From Pelagibacterales bacterium SAG-MED38 (GTDB lineage Bacteria > Pseudomonadota > Alphaproteobacteria > Pelagibacterales > Pelagibacteraceae): a DNA stretch of 39,730 nt. Of this stretch, positions 1 through 7,884 are shown piece by piece (position 1 is the first letter of the stretch; every line of letters begins with the position of its first letter). The notes under the pieces were generated by a model that was given only the letters and a program-made list of their open reading frames with translations, did not search any database and was not told the origin of the DNA. Position numbers and translations under genes: made by a program. Where the stretch lies: NCBI GenBank assembly GCA_014653585.1, contig JACWEH010000010.1:1-39730 (forward strand), written 5' to 3'.

Positions 1-445
1 AAAAATAATCTTTGTTTTTTTTGTAATTGATTTTAATAAACTTTCTAAATCTACTCGAAGATTTTTTGTTGCTGATCTTTTAATAACTCCACCACTTATT
101 TTGGAATAGATTTCAAACATTAAAAAGCTATGCTTTGGAATAATAACCTCATCACCTTTGTTTAAAAATAGCTGACATGCAATACCAAGTATCTCATCTG
201 AACCGTTTCCAACAAAAAGATTGCTGTTCTTTAATTTAAAACTTTTAGAGATAGCTTCCTTTAACTCGATACAATTACCGTCAGGATACTTATTTGTCTT
301 AAGTCGGCTTTCTGAAATAGCTTTCTTTACTTTAATACTGGGTCCAAAAGGTGATTCATTAGAAGACACTTTAACTACATTTTTTTTTACCTGGAATTGA
401 TGAAATTCCACCTTCATAGATATTAATATTTTTTAAATTTTTCAT
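1..445 (-). CDS. hisC: Histidinol-phosphate/aromatic aminotransferase, 5' part, apparent frameshift
   Basis: PLP-dependent aminotransferase of the HisC family, which transfers an amino group to histidinol phosphate (or to an aromatic keto acid). The start is the ATG at 445-443 and the gene runs off the left edge. The first codons give MKNLKNINIYEGGISSIPGK, matching the N-terminus of alphaproteobacterial HisC. The frame then enters a run of nine A (T at 380-388) and stops a few codons later. In the next frame the protein resumes with VVKVSSNESPFGPS (family SSNE.PFGPS motif), YPDGN, GNGSDEIL and GDEVIIPKHSF, and stays open to base 1. Removing one A restores a continuous protein. I therefore see a real gene with a one-base indel: a sequencing error, a slippage-tolerated site or a recent pseudogene. 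Divergent hisC and metX-metW is a common alphaproteobacterial arrangement. The PLP lysine lies outside the window. Confidence 0.8.
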
Positions 446-518
446 ATAATAATTGGGTATAAATAGGTGAATATTGTTTATTTTGAAAGAAAATCTTTGA
501 AATATTTAATCTTCTAAT

Positions 519-545
519 TTGACATTACTGATTTGAATATATAAT
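519..545 (+). promoter_or_regulatory. Sigma-70-type promoter of the metX operon
   Basis: A perfect -35 hexamer TTGACA (519-524) and a perfect -10 hexamer TATAAT (540-545) are separated by 15 bases, slightly shorter than the usual 16-18. The predicted transcription start near 551-553 falls exactly at the 5' edge of the SAM-II aptamer, which supports the assignment. Confidence 0.7.
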
Positions 546-551
546 ACAGTG

Positions 552-606
552 ACTGCGCCGATTTGAGCACAGCTTGCGGGCGCTGTAAAAATGCAGCTAA
601 AGAGGT
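552..606 (+). promoter_or_regulatory. SAM-II (SAM_alpha) riboswitch aptamer
   Basis: This short pseudoknot aptamer binds S-adenosylmethionine, the end product of the pathway that metX feeds. The P1 stem is GCGCC (555-559) with GGCGC (579-583). The P1 loop begins with the family-typical GATTTG and carries GCTTGC (572-577). The 3' tail has the hallmark ATGCAGCTAAAGAGG (591-605), whose GCAGCTAAA part folds back on the loop to form the pseudoknot. Spacing and tail match the SAM-II class known upstream of metA/metX in Alphaproteobacteria. An intrinsic terminator starts five bases after the aptamer, so control is probably by premature termination rather than by hiding the metX ribosome-binding site, which lies about 40 bases further on. 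Confidence 0.88.
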
Positions 607-610
607 ATAT

Positions 611-646
611 AAACCACCAAACTTAGTTGTTAGGTGGTTTTTTTTT
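611..646 (+). terminator. Intrinsic terminator of the SAM-II expression platform
   Basis: AAACCACC (611-618) pairs perfectly with GGTGGTTT (633-640) to make an 8-bp stem with a 14-base loop, followed by a T tract that gives nine consecutive T (638-646). It lies between the SAM-II aptamer and the metX start at 659, as expected for a transcriptional riboswitch. I did not find a convincing antiterminator: GGT (604-606) could pair with ACC (613-615), but only over 3 bp. Confidence 0.8.
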
Positions 647-658
647 GGATTAAACAAA

Positions 659-1774
659 ATGAATGAAAATAAAATAGTAGAATTAGCAACAGAACAGGCC
701 CTTGTACTGGATTGTGGTAAATCACTGAAAAGCTTTAAAACAGCTTATACAACATACGGCAAATTAAATGATGCCAAAGATAATGCTATTTTGATTTGCC
801 ACGCTCTTACTGGTGATCAGTATGTTGCGAGCAATCACCCAATTACAAAAAAAGAGGGATGGTGGTCATATATTGTTGGTCCTGAAAAGCCTATTGATAC
901 AAATAAATTTTTTGTAGTCTGTCCAAATGTCATTGGTGGCTGCATGGGGTCAACTGGTCCAAAAGAAATAAATTCAGAAACTGGTAAAGTATATGGTACA
1001 GATTTTCCAGTTATTACAATTGCTGATATGGTGAGAGCTCAAAAGCTCCTTATTGACTATTTAGGTATTGAAAAAATTTTTTGCGTGACTGGTGGCTCAA
1101 TGGGGGGAATGCTAGTTCTTGAATGGCTATCAAAATTTCCTGAGATGGTTCATTCTGCTATTCCAATCGCAACCGCAACAAACCATTCAGCACAGAATAT
1201 TGCATTAAATGAACTTGCTAGACAATCTATTATGGCTGATCCAAATTGGAATTCAGGTAACTATTATAATTCTGACAATAAACCTCTAAAGGGTCTTTCA
1301 GTTGCGAGAATGGCCGCACACATCTCGTATCTGTCTAAAGACGCTTTGCACAGTAAGTTTGGAAGAAATCTGCAAGATAAGAGTAGTTTAGATTATTCTT
1401 TTGATGCCGATTTCCAAATTGAAAGTTATTTAAGGCACCAAGGATTTACATTTGTAGACCGCTTCGACGCCAATAGTTATTTATATATAACTCGTGCAAT
1501 GGATTATTTTGATGTTTCATCAAGTAATGATGGATCGCTAATTGAATCATTCAAAAATACTGTCTCAAAAGTTCTATGTATTTCTTTTACAAGCGATTGG
1601 CTTTACCCAACCTCAGAGAATAAAAAAATTGTAAAAGTATTTAATACTCTAGGAATAAATGTAAGTTTTATTGAGATTGAAACTGATGGTGGACATGATT
1701 CATTCCTACTTGAAGAACCAAAGCTTTTTGAAGCTATGCAAGGATTTATTAAATCAACTTATGAAAATTTATGA
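659..1774 (+). CDS. metX: Homoserine O-acyltransferase (MetX)
   Basis: Transfers an acyl group (acetyl or succinyl) from acyl-CoA to the hydroxyl of L-homoserine, the committing step to methionine. This is a 371-residue alpha/beta-hydrolase of the MetX family, with the nucleophile in GGSMGG (Ser147), Asp313 in TSDWLYP and His346 in DGGHDSF forming the catalytic triad. The frame is open upstream to a TTG at 563, but that extension would translate the riboswitch and terminator, so I place the start at the ATG at 659, preceded by a weak GGA. MetX proteins of this type include both acetyl- and succinyl-transferases, and the sequence alone does not decide the acyl donor. The stop overlaps the metW start by 4 bases (ATGA), so translation is coupled. 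Expression should fall when SAM is abundant. Confidence 0.93.
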   Translation: MNENKIVELATEQALVLDCGKSLKSFKTAYTTYGKLNDAKDNAILICHALTGDQYVASNHPITKKEGWWSYIVGPEKPIDTNKFFVVCPNVIGGCMGSTGPKEINSETGKVYGTDFPVITIADMVRAQKLLIDYLGIEKIFCVTGGSMGGMLVLEWLSKFPEMVHSAIPIATATNHSAQNIALNELARQSIMADPNWNSGNYYNSDNKPLKGLSVARMAAHISYLSKDALHSKFGRNLQDKSSLDYSFDADFQIESYLRHQGFTFVDRFDANSYLYITRAMDYFDVSSSNDGSLIESFKNTVSKVLCISFTSDWLYPTSENKKIVKVFNTLGINVSFIEIETDGGHDSFLLEEPKLFEAMQGFIKSTYENL

Positions 1775-2388
1775 GCTTAATTAATGAAAAAAAAGACTTC
1801 AAGATTATTGCTGATCTAATACCAGCTAATTCATCCGTAATTGATGTGGGCTGTAACGATGGTTCGTTACTAGAATTCTTAAAAGAAGAAAAAGACATTA
1901 ATGGTAGAGGAATGGAGATTGACCAACAAAAAGTTCAACTCTGCCTTTCGAAAGGAATTTCAGTAATTGAAGGTGATGCTGATTTAGACTTATATGATTA
2001 TCCAGATAATTTGTTTGATTACTCAATACTTACTTACACCTTACAGGCAACAAAGAGTCCAAAAAATGTTTTGTCAGAATTGGTTAGAATTTCTAGTAAG
2101 GCAATAATTTCATTTCCTAATTTTGGTCATTGGAAAATTGCTACAAGCCTATTAATTAAAAGAAAAATGCCCATCAGTGAAAAATTAAGTTACTCGTGGC
2201 ATGAAACTCCCAATCTTCACTTTTGTACAATTAATGATTTTATTGATTTGTGTGAAGAGGCAGGAATTAGAATCGAAAAACAAGCAAATTTAAAAACAAA
2301 CAGGCTAAATAAATTTTATGGAAAAAATCTCTTGAATAGTTATTTTAATGAAGTTGGTTTATTTTTAGTTTCAAAGATAAAAAATTAA
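1771..2388 (+). CDS. metW: Methionine biosynthesis protein MetW
   Basis: MetW is a class I SAM-dependent-methyltransferase-like protein of 205 residues that works alongside MetX in homoserine acylation in many proteobacteria. The SAM-binding motif I is [15 protein letters not shown] (residues 23-37), with the acidic residue after the next strand in MEIDQQ. The conserved [10 protein letters not shown] and the [14 protein letters not shown] stretch are typical of MetW. The start codon overlaps the metX stop by 4 bases, so the two are co-translated under the same SAM-II switch. The biochemical role of MetW is less well defined than that of MetX; the assignment rests on family motifs and context. 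Confidence 0.92.
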   Translation: MSLINEKKDFKIIADLIPANSSVIDVGCNDGSLLEFLKEEKDINGRGMEIDQQKVQLCLSKGISVIEGDADLDLYDYPDNLFDYSILTYTLQATKSPKNVLSELVRISSKAIISFPNFGHWKIATSLLIKRKMPISEKLSYSWHETPNLHFCTINDFIDLCEEAGIRIEKQANLKTNRLNKFYGKNLLNSYFNEVGLFLVSKIKN

Positions 2389-2389
2389 T

Positions 2390-3148
2390 ATGTTTAAAAC
2401 TCTAATTGTTAAGTGCCTATCTGATAATTATGCTTACGTATGCTACAATGAAAATAATGAAGCATTTGTAGTAGACCCATCTGAAGCTGGTCCTGTCATT
2501 GATTGCTTAGAAAAAAATAATTTAAAATTAAAATATATTTTAAATACACATCATCATTTTGATCATGTTGGTGGAAATTATGAACTTAAAGAAAGATATA
2601 AATGTAATATTGTAGGCAGTGAAAAAGATAAAGATAGAATTCCCGGAATCGATATTTTCCTTAAAGAGGGAGATAAGTGGCAGTTTGGCGATATAGAGTC
2701 TGAGATTTTTGAAATCTCAGGACACACAGTTGGTCATATTGCATTTTATTTTCATAGAGAGAAGTCTGTTTTTACCGGTGATACTCTATTTTCCCTTGGT
2801 TGTGGGAGACTTTTTGAGGGCACTCCTAAAATGATGTGGGAGTCATTAAAAAAAATTAGGGATTTGCCAGATGAAACAAATATATATTGTGGACATGAAT
2901 ATACTTTAAGCAACGCCAAATTTATCTACTCAATTATACCTAGCGAAGAGTTAAAGAGTAAAATTAATGAACTAGAAAACTTATATTCAAAAAATTTAGC
3001 TTCCATCCCCTCTACAATTCAGGAGGAAAAAAAATTGAATATTTTTTTACAAGCTGACAATAGTCAAATCAGCGAGGCTTTAGGTATTATAGAAGAGAGT
3101 CCTGAGAACGTATTTAGCCATATACGAAATCTTAAAGACAATTTTTAA
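2390..3148 (+). CDS. gloB: Hydroxyacylglutathione hydrolase (glyoxalase II)
   Basis: Hydrolyses S-D-lactoylglutathione to D-lactate and glutathione, the second step of methylglyoxal detoxification in the cytoplasm. It is a 252-residue metallo-beta-lactamase-fold protein with the binuclear metal motif THHHFDHVGG (His54, His56, Asp58, His59), then GHTVGHI, FTGDTLFSLGCGRLFEGT and CGHEYTLSN. These are the standard glyoxalase II signatures, and the length is normal. It begins one base after metW and is probably the last gene of the metX transcript. Its stop codon overlaps the convergent phaB stop region (3145-3148), leaving no room for a terminator between them. A link to methionine synthesis is not obvious; it may simply share the transcript. 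Confidence 0.92.
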   Translation: MFKTLIVKCLSDNYAYVCYNENNEAFVVDPSEAGPVIDCLEKNNLKLKYILNTHHHFDHVGGNYELKERYKCNIVGSEKDKDRIPGIDIFLKEGDKWQFGDIESEIFEISGHTVGHIAFYFHREKSVFTGDTLFSLGCGRLFEGTPKMMWESLKKIRDLPDETNIYCGHEYTLSNAKFIYSIIPSEELKSKINELENLYSKNLASIPSTIQEEKKLNIFLQADNSQISEALGIIEESPENVFSHIRNLKDNF

Positions 3149-3867
3149 GAGAAGTACTGGCCACCGTTTGCAGATATGGTCGAACCGGTTATAAATCCAG
3201 CATCATCGCTTGCAAGAAATGTCACAATCCTAGACACTTCATCAACCGTGCCTAATCTACCAATTGGTATTTGTGCTAGAATTCCTTCCATTACTTTTTC
3301 TGGAGTATCAGCAAGTAATTCAGTACTAATATAGCCTGGTGCAACAGCATTAACTGTTATGTTCTTTCTTGCTGTCTCCTGGGCAAGTGCTTTAGTAAAA
3401 CCAATTACTCCTGCTTTTGCTGCACTATAATTCACAACACCCATTTGGCCCTTCTGCCCATTGATTGATGAGATTGAAATGATTCTTCCAAATCCTTTTT
3501 CTCTCATGCCATCTAATACGCATCTTGTCATATAAAAAACTGAATCTAAATCAACTCTAATAACATCATCCCATTGCTCAATTGTCATTTTATGTGTCAT
3601 TGCAGCTTTAGTAATGCCAGCATTGTTAACAAGAATGTCAACAGCTCCTAATTTTTCAACTACTTGTTTAACGCCATCTTCACATGCAGCTGGGTCAGCT
3701 ACATTCCATTTAAAGACCTCTACTCCATTTTCAGACGAAAATTTATCTGCAGCTTCAGAATTTGATCCATATGTTGCAGCAACTTTACATCCGCTGTTTT
3801 TTAGTGCTATGGATATTGCCGCACCAATTCCTCTTGTTCCGCCAGTTACTAATGCTACTTTTGTCAT
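3145..3867 (-). CDS. phaB: Acetoacetyl-CoA reductase
   Basis: NADPH-dependent reduction of acetoacetyl-CoA to (R)-3-hydroxybutyryl-CoA, the monomer of polyhydroxybutyrate. This is a 240-residue short-chain dehydrogenase with TGGTRGIG (residues 8-15), NNAGIT (81-86) and the catalytic set Ser134, Tyr147 and Lys151 in YSAAKAG. The segment SSINGQKGQMG and the C-terminal DAGFITGST plus NGGQYFS are characteristic of PhaB rather than FabG. A strong AGGAGA lies eight bases before the ATG. It is the last gene of the DUF1015-serC-serA-gpmA-phaA-phaB run, 13 bases after phaA. No polymer synthase (phaC) lies in the window, so polymer formation itself is inferred from the pair, not seen. Confidence 0.9.
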   Translation of the reverse strand: MTKVALVTGGTRGIGAAISIALKNSGCKVAATYGSNSEAADKFSSENGVEVFKWNVADPAACEDGVKQVVEKLGAVDILVNNAGITKAAMTHKMTIEQWDDVIRVDLDSVFYMTRCVLDGMREKGFGRIISISSINGQKGQMGVVNYSAAKAGVIGFTKALAQETARKNITVNAVAPGYISTELLADTPEKVMEGILAQIPIGRLGTVDEVSRIVTFLASDDAGFITGSTISANGGQYFS

Positions 3868-3880
3868 AATTTTCTCCTAT

Positions 3881-5053
3881 TTATCTTTCAACGCATAAAG
3901 CGACACCCATGCCCCCGCCAATACACAGTGTTGCAAGGCCTTTTTTTGCATCTTGTCTCTTCATTTGATTTAATAACGTCACTAGAATTCTAGCTCCAGA
4001 GGCACCTATTGGATGACCAATTGCAATAGCTCCACCATTTACATTAACTTTAGAAGTATCCCAGCCCATTTCTTTATTTACTGCACATGATTGGGCAGCA
4101 AAAGCTTCATTAGACTCAATCAAATCTAAGTCGCCAACATTCCATCCAGCTTTTTCTAGAGCTTTTCTGCTCGCTGGTATTGGACCAGTACCCATTATTG
4201 AAGGATCAACTCCAGCACTTGCCCATGAAACAATACGTGCGATAGGTTCTATATTTTTTTTCTTAACTTCATCTCCAGACATAACAGTCATTGCTGCAGC
4301 GCCATCGTTAATTCCACTGGCATTGGCCGCTGTTACAGTACCTTCTTTTGAAAAGGCTGGTCTTAGAGTCGCAATTTTCTCTAACTGTACATTATCTTTT
4401 ATGTATTCATCGTTATCAAAGACAACAGTTTCTTTTCTTGATTTTATTTCAACTCCAACAATTTCATCTTTAAATACACCATCAGATTTTGCCTTGCATG
4501 CTCTCTTTTGAGATTCAACGGCAAATTCGTCTTGTTGATCACGAGTTATTTGCCATTGTTGAGCAACATTCTCAGCTGTTGTGCCCATATGATAACCATT
4601 GAAAGCGTCCCAGAGACCGTCTTTAATCATTGAGTCCACCATTTGGTTATCTCCCATTTTTGTTCCATTTCTTAAATGAGAACAATGAGGAGATTGACTC
4701 ATAGACTCCTGGCCACCAGCAACAATAATATTTGCATCATTGTTCATGATGGCTTGATACGCTAAAGCTACGCTTCTTAGTCCTGATCCACAAACTTGAT
4801 TTACAAGCCATGCTGGTGTTTCTTTATTTAAACCTGCATTTATTGCTGCTTGCCTTGCTGGATTCTGACCAGTCGCAGCGGTTAATACTTGACCTAGTAT
4901 AACTTCCTCCACTTCAGAAGCCTCGACGTTAGACCTAGCAATAGCTTCCTTAATTACAATTTTGCCCAAGTCATGAGCAGGCATGTTTGCTAATGATCCA
5001 TTAAAAGAACCGACAGCTGTTCTAACAGCAGATGTGATAAAAACTTCATTCAT
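3881..5053 (-). CDS. phaA: Acetyl-CoA C-acetyltransferase (beta-ketothiolase)
   Basis: Condenses two acetyl-CoA to acetoacetyl-CoA, or runs in reverse as a degradative thiolase. It is a 390-residue thiolase with acyl-accepting Cys88 in NQVCGSG, His347 in the GHPIGASG motif and Cys377 in LCIGGGMG; the NEAFA motif is also present. Length and motifs fit the biosynthetic PhaA class. A strong Shine-Dalgarno (AAAGAGGT) precedes the ATG at 5053. It sits between gpmA (12-base gap) and phaB (13-base gap). The pairing with phaB supports a role in forming hydroxybutyryl-CoA. Confidence 0.92.
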   Translation of the reverse strand: MNEVFITSAVRTAVGSFNGSLANMPAHDLGKIVIKEAIARSNVEASEVEEVILGQVLTAATGQNPARQAAINAGLNKETPAWLVNQVCGSGLRSVALAYQAIMNNDANIIVAGGQESMSQSPHCSHLRNGTKMGDNQMVDSMIKDGLWDAFNGYHMGTTAENVAQQWQITRDQQDEFAVESQKRACKAKSDGVFKDEIVGVEIKSRKETVVFDNDEYIKDNVQLEKIATLRPAFSKEGTVTAANASGINDGAAAMTVMSGDEVKKKNIEPIARIVSWASAGVDPSIMGTGPIPASRKALEKAGWNVGDLDLIESNEAFAAQSCAVNKEMGWDTSKVNVNGGAIAIGHPIGASGARILVTLLNQMKRQDAKKGLATLCIGGGMGVALCVER

Positions 5054-5065
5054 AAATATACCTCT

Positions 5066-5785
5066 TTAAGCGCCAATATCTGGCAAATTTTCTGATCTGA
5101 GGGCATCAAGATAACTTGCCGACTGTATTTTGCAACTATTATTTAAGGTTATCATCAGTGGGTTTCCTGTAGGAATTTCAAGTTTCACTATATCTTTGTC
5201 TGAAACAGAAAAAAGATATTTGCAAAGAGCACGCAAGCTGTTTCCATGTGCTGAAATAATAGTAGTATTTTTTAGTACTATTGGCTTTATGTTATTCTCC
5301 CAGTATGGGATTACTCTTTCATAAGTATCTGCTAAACATTCTGTTAAAGGCAAATTTGAAATTCCCTTGTATAAAGGATCAAGTTTCGGGTTCATCTCAC
5401 TATCAGTATTTAACGCTGGTGGAGGAGTATTATATCCCCTGCGCCATTTCAGAAATTGCTCTTCTCCATATTTCTCTTTAACTTCATTTTTATTTAAACC
5501 TTGAAGAGCACCATAGTGCCTTTCATTTAATTCCCATGCATAATTTACTTCAATATCATATAATTTTAAATTTTTTAGTATTATGTTCAGTGTTTCTTGA
5601 GCTCTCTTTAAGTATGAAGTAAATGCTACTGTAGGACGAAGATTTACATTTGAAATTAACTGAGCAGCCTTTAATGCTTCGCTCGTTCCTTCAGAGTCTA
5701 AATCGACATCAACCCAGCCAGTAAATATATTTTTTTTATTCCAAACACTTTTACCGTGCCTGATTAGTATTAACTGATTAGACAC
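5066..5785 (-). CDS. gpmA: 2,3-bisphosphoglycerate-dependent phosphoglycerate mutase
   Basis: Interconverts 3-phosphoglycerate and 2-phosphoglycerate in glycolysis and gluconeogenesis. The protein has 239 residues and belongs to the histidine phosphatase superfamily. Phospho-acceptor His10 lies in LIRHG, followed by the cofactor-dependent mutase signature FTGWVDVDL, acid Glu88 in ELNERHYG, and His180 in SAHGNSLRAL. The start is GTG at 5785-5783, sharing one base with the serA stop (TAGTG), so the two are translationally coupled. Its place next to serA is notable because both enzymes use 3-phosphoglycerate. Confidence 0.93.
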   Translation of the reverse strand: MSNQLILIRHGKSVWNKKNIFTGWVDVDLDSEGTSEALKAAQLISNVNLRPTVAFTSYLKRAQETLNIILKNLKLYDIEVNYAWELNERHYGALQGLNKNEVKEKYGEEQFLKWRRGYNTPPPALNTDSEMNPKLDPLYKGISNLPLTECLADTYERVIPYWENNIKPIVLKNTTIISAHGNSLRALCKYLFSVSDKDIVKLEIPTGNPLMITLNNSCKIQSASYLDALRSENLPDIGA

Positions 5786-6726
5786 TAAGAATTAACTTGA
5801 TTAACAATTTTGTTGTTGAGGAGATAATCAGCTATTTGTTCTGCTATCTGTACTGCAACTTTTTCTTGGGCTTCAGCTGTGCTTGCGCCAATATGTGGGG
5901 TCATTACAACATTCTGCATTCCACTAAAAATACTATCTGTTTGTGGCTCAGTTTCATAAACATCACAACCATATCCAGCTAAGTTTTCTGCATCTAAGGC
6001 TAATTTGAGGTCATGCTCATTTACAATGCCACCTCTTGCACAATTAATAATAATTGCAGTTTTTTTCATTTTAGTTATTGACTGACTATTGACCATATAC
6101 TTTGATTTATCTGATAATTTGTTGTGAAAAGTAATGATGTCTGATTTTGCAATTAATTCATCAAAAGAAAGATTACTTAAACCATATTTACTTTCGTCAC
6201 TGGATGAAAGTGAAGAGCTATTTACAACAACATTCATGCCATAAGCTTTTGAAATTTCACAAATCTTCTTTCCTATATTTCCAAATCCCACGATACCAAT
6301 TGTCTTTCCTAACATTTCAGAGCCAATAAATTTCTTTTTTTCCCATTTTTTATTGTGCATTGATTGATTGGCATTTGTTATATTTCTCATTAATGCATGA
6401 ATTATAGAAAATGTGAGCTCAGCAGTGGCTTGTACATTTCCAAGTGGAGTGTTCATTACCACTATATTTTTCTTTGATGCTGCCTCAAGGTCAACGTTAT
6501 CAACGCCAACTCCTGGTCGCCCAATTACTTTTAAATTTTGAGCATTTTCAATAATTTTTTCAGTGACTGTGACAGCTGATCTTATTACAAGACCTGAGTA
6601 ATTTCCAATTTCAGCACAAATTTCGTCTTCACTCAATCCGACCTTTTGATCATATTCTATTTTATATTTATCAAAAACTCCAAATACAGCATTAGATACA
6701 TTATCTGCAATTAGAACTTTATTCAT
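5785..6726 (-). CDS. serA: D-3-phosphoglycerate dehydrogenase, short form without ACT domain
   Basis: Oxidises 3-phosphoglycerate to 3-phosphohydroxypyruvate with NAD, the first step of serine synthesis. I start it at the ATG at 6726-6724, which overlaps the serC stop as ATGA and gives MNKVLIADNV; an earlier in-frame start at 6762 would overlap serC by 40 bases and adds non-family residues. The 313-residue protein has the substrate-domain motif GRPGVGVDNVDLEAA, the NAD-binding GFGNIG (147-152) and the catalytic residues Arg231 (NCARGG), Glu260 (YETEP) and His278 (TPHIGAST). It ends right after the catalytic core, so the serine-sensing ACT domain of long SerA proteins is absent. A related 2-hydroxyacid dehydrogenase is possible, but the serC neighbour argues for SerA. 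Confidence 0.88.
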   Translation of the reverse strand: MNKVLIADNVSNAVFGVFDKYKIEYDQKVGLSEDEICAEIGNYSGLVIRSAVTVTEKIIENAQNLKVIGRPGVGVDNVDLEAASKKNIVVMNTPLGNVQATAELTFSIIHALMRNITNANQSMHNKKWEKKKFIGSEMLGKTIGIVGFGNIGKKICEISKAYGMNVVVNSSSLSSSDESKYGLSNLSFDELIAKSDIITFHNKLSDKSKYMVNSQSITKMKKTAIIINCARGGIVNEHDLKLALDAENLAGYGCDVYETEPQTDSIFSGMQNVVMTPHIGASTAEAQEKVAVQIAEQIADYLLNNKIVNQVNS

Positions 6727-7883
6727 TTTTGGAAGTTTGATTTTGTAGATGAATACGCCCAATCAATCCATGGGAGAACTAACTCAACATTTTTATTTTC
6801 AACCGTAGAGCCTCCCCAAATTCTAATTCCTGGTGGCGCTGTTTTGTATGAGTTTAAATCGTAACCAGCTTCGTTCGTTTCTAATTGGGAGCATACTTCA
6901 GCCATAAACTTTTTCTGATCATCACTACTCAAAGATTTAAACCACTCATCTTTTGGTATGATACATATGGATGTACAAGACCTTGTTTCTGGATCCTTTG
7001 CCAAAAATTCAAAATTTTCACTTGTTTCAATCCAATCACTTACAATTTTTAAATTATTTTCCGATATTTCTATTAATTTTGAAATTCCGCCAACTTCATT
7101 TGACCAATTAAGAGAATTTAAAACATCCTCTACACTTATCATTGAGGGAGTATTAATTGTAGCTCCAGAAAAAATTCCAGATATTAATTTTTGATTTTGC
7201 GCTAATCTAAATACTTTTGGAACGGGCCATGGTGGCGTATAGCTTTCGAGTCGCTCTACAGCTCTAGGTGATAGAATTAGCATTCCATGAGCTGCTTCAC
7301 TGCCTAAAACTTTTTGCCATGAATATGTAACCACATCAAGTTTTGGCCAATCCATTTCCATTGAAAAAACCGCAGAGGTAGCATCACAAATAGTTAATCC
7401 CTTGCGATCATCACTTATCCAATCAGTATTTTTAATTCTTACTCCTGCAGTAGTTCCATTCCATGTAAATACTATATCATTATCGGGGTTACTCTTAGAA
7501 AAGTCGGGTATATCTCCATAATCAGCTTTAACTAGAATTTTATTTTCAAGGGGCAGTTGTTCACCCGCATCAATATTCCAGTCATGTCCAAAATTTTCCC
7601 AAGAATACACCTCAACACCTCTCTGGCCCAGCATGCACCACATAGCCATCTCCACTGCACCTGTATCTGAAGCAGGTACAATTCCTATTAAGTAGTCGTC
7701 AGGTATTTGAAGTATTTCTCTCGACTTGTTAATAACCTCTTGTAATTTTTTAACCGCTGCGCCAGAACGATGTGATCTTGACAAGGCTGCATCTTTTAAC
7801 TTGTCTAATGACCATCCTGGAGGCTTTGCACAAGGTCCAGATGAAAAGTAAGGGTAATGTGGTTTTGATGTTGGTTTTTCCAT
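6723..7883 (-). CDS. serC: Phosphoserine aminotransferase
   Basis: PLP-dependent conversion of 3-phosphohydroxypyruvate and glutamate to O-phosphoserine and 2-oxoglutarate. The protein has 386 residues and is of the type shared by Alphaproteobacteria and methanogens (N-terminal PYFSSGPCAKPPGW, then SRSHRSG and PASDTGAVEMAMW). The PLP lysine is Lys191 in SWQKVLGSE. The start ATG lies one base after the stop of the DUF1015 gene, and the stop overlaps serA by 4 bases, so the three appear to be co-translated. No serB (phosphoserine phosphatase) is seen in this operon or elsewhere in the window. Confidence 0.93.
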   Translation of the reverse strand: MEKPTSKPHYPYFSSGPCAKPPGWSLDKLKDAALSRSHRSGAAVKKLQEVINKSREILQIPDDYLIGIVPASDTGAVEMAMWCMLGQRGVEVYSWENFGHDWNIDAGEQLPLENKILVKADYGDIPDFSKSNPDNDIVFTWNGTTAGVRIKNTDWISDDRKGLTICDATSAVFSMEMDWPKLDVVTYSWQKVLGSEAAHGMLILSPRAVERLESYTPPWPVPKVFRLAQNQKLISGIFSGATINTPSMISVEDVLNSLNWSNEVGGISKLIEISENNLKIVSDWIETSENFEFLAKDPETRSCTSICIIPKDEWFKSLSSDDQKKFMAEVCSQLETNEAGYDLNSYKTAPPGIRIWGGSTVENKNVELVLPWIDWAYSSTKSNFQK

Positions 7884-7884
7884 T

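Noticed and set aside
446..518. A promoter for hisC on the minus strand
   Set aside because: No hexamer pair with proper spacing stands out from the AT-rich background.
647..661. A second SAM aptamer (SAM-V) after the terminator, as in some marine tandem switches
   Set aside because: Only about 12 bases separate the T tract from the metX start, which is too short for an aptamer.
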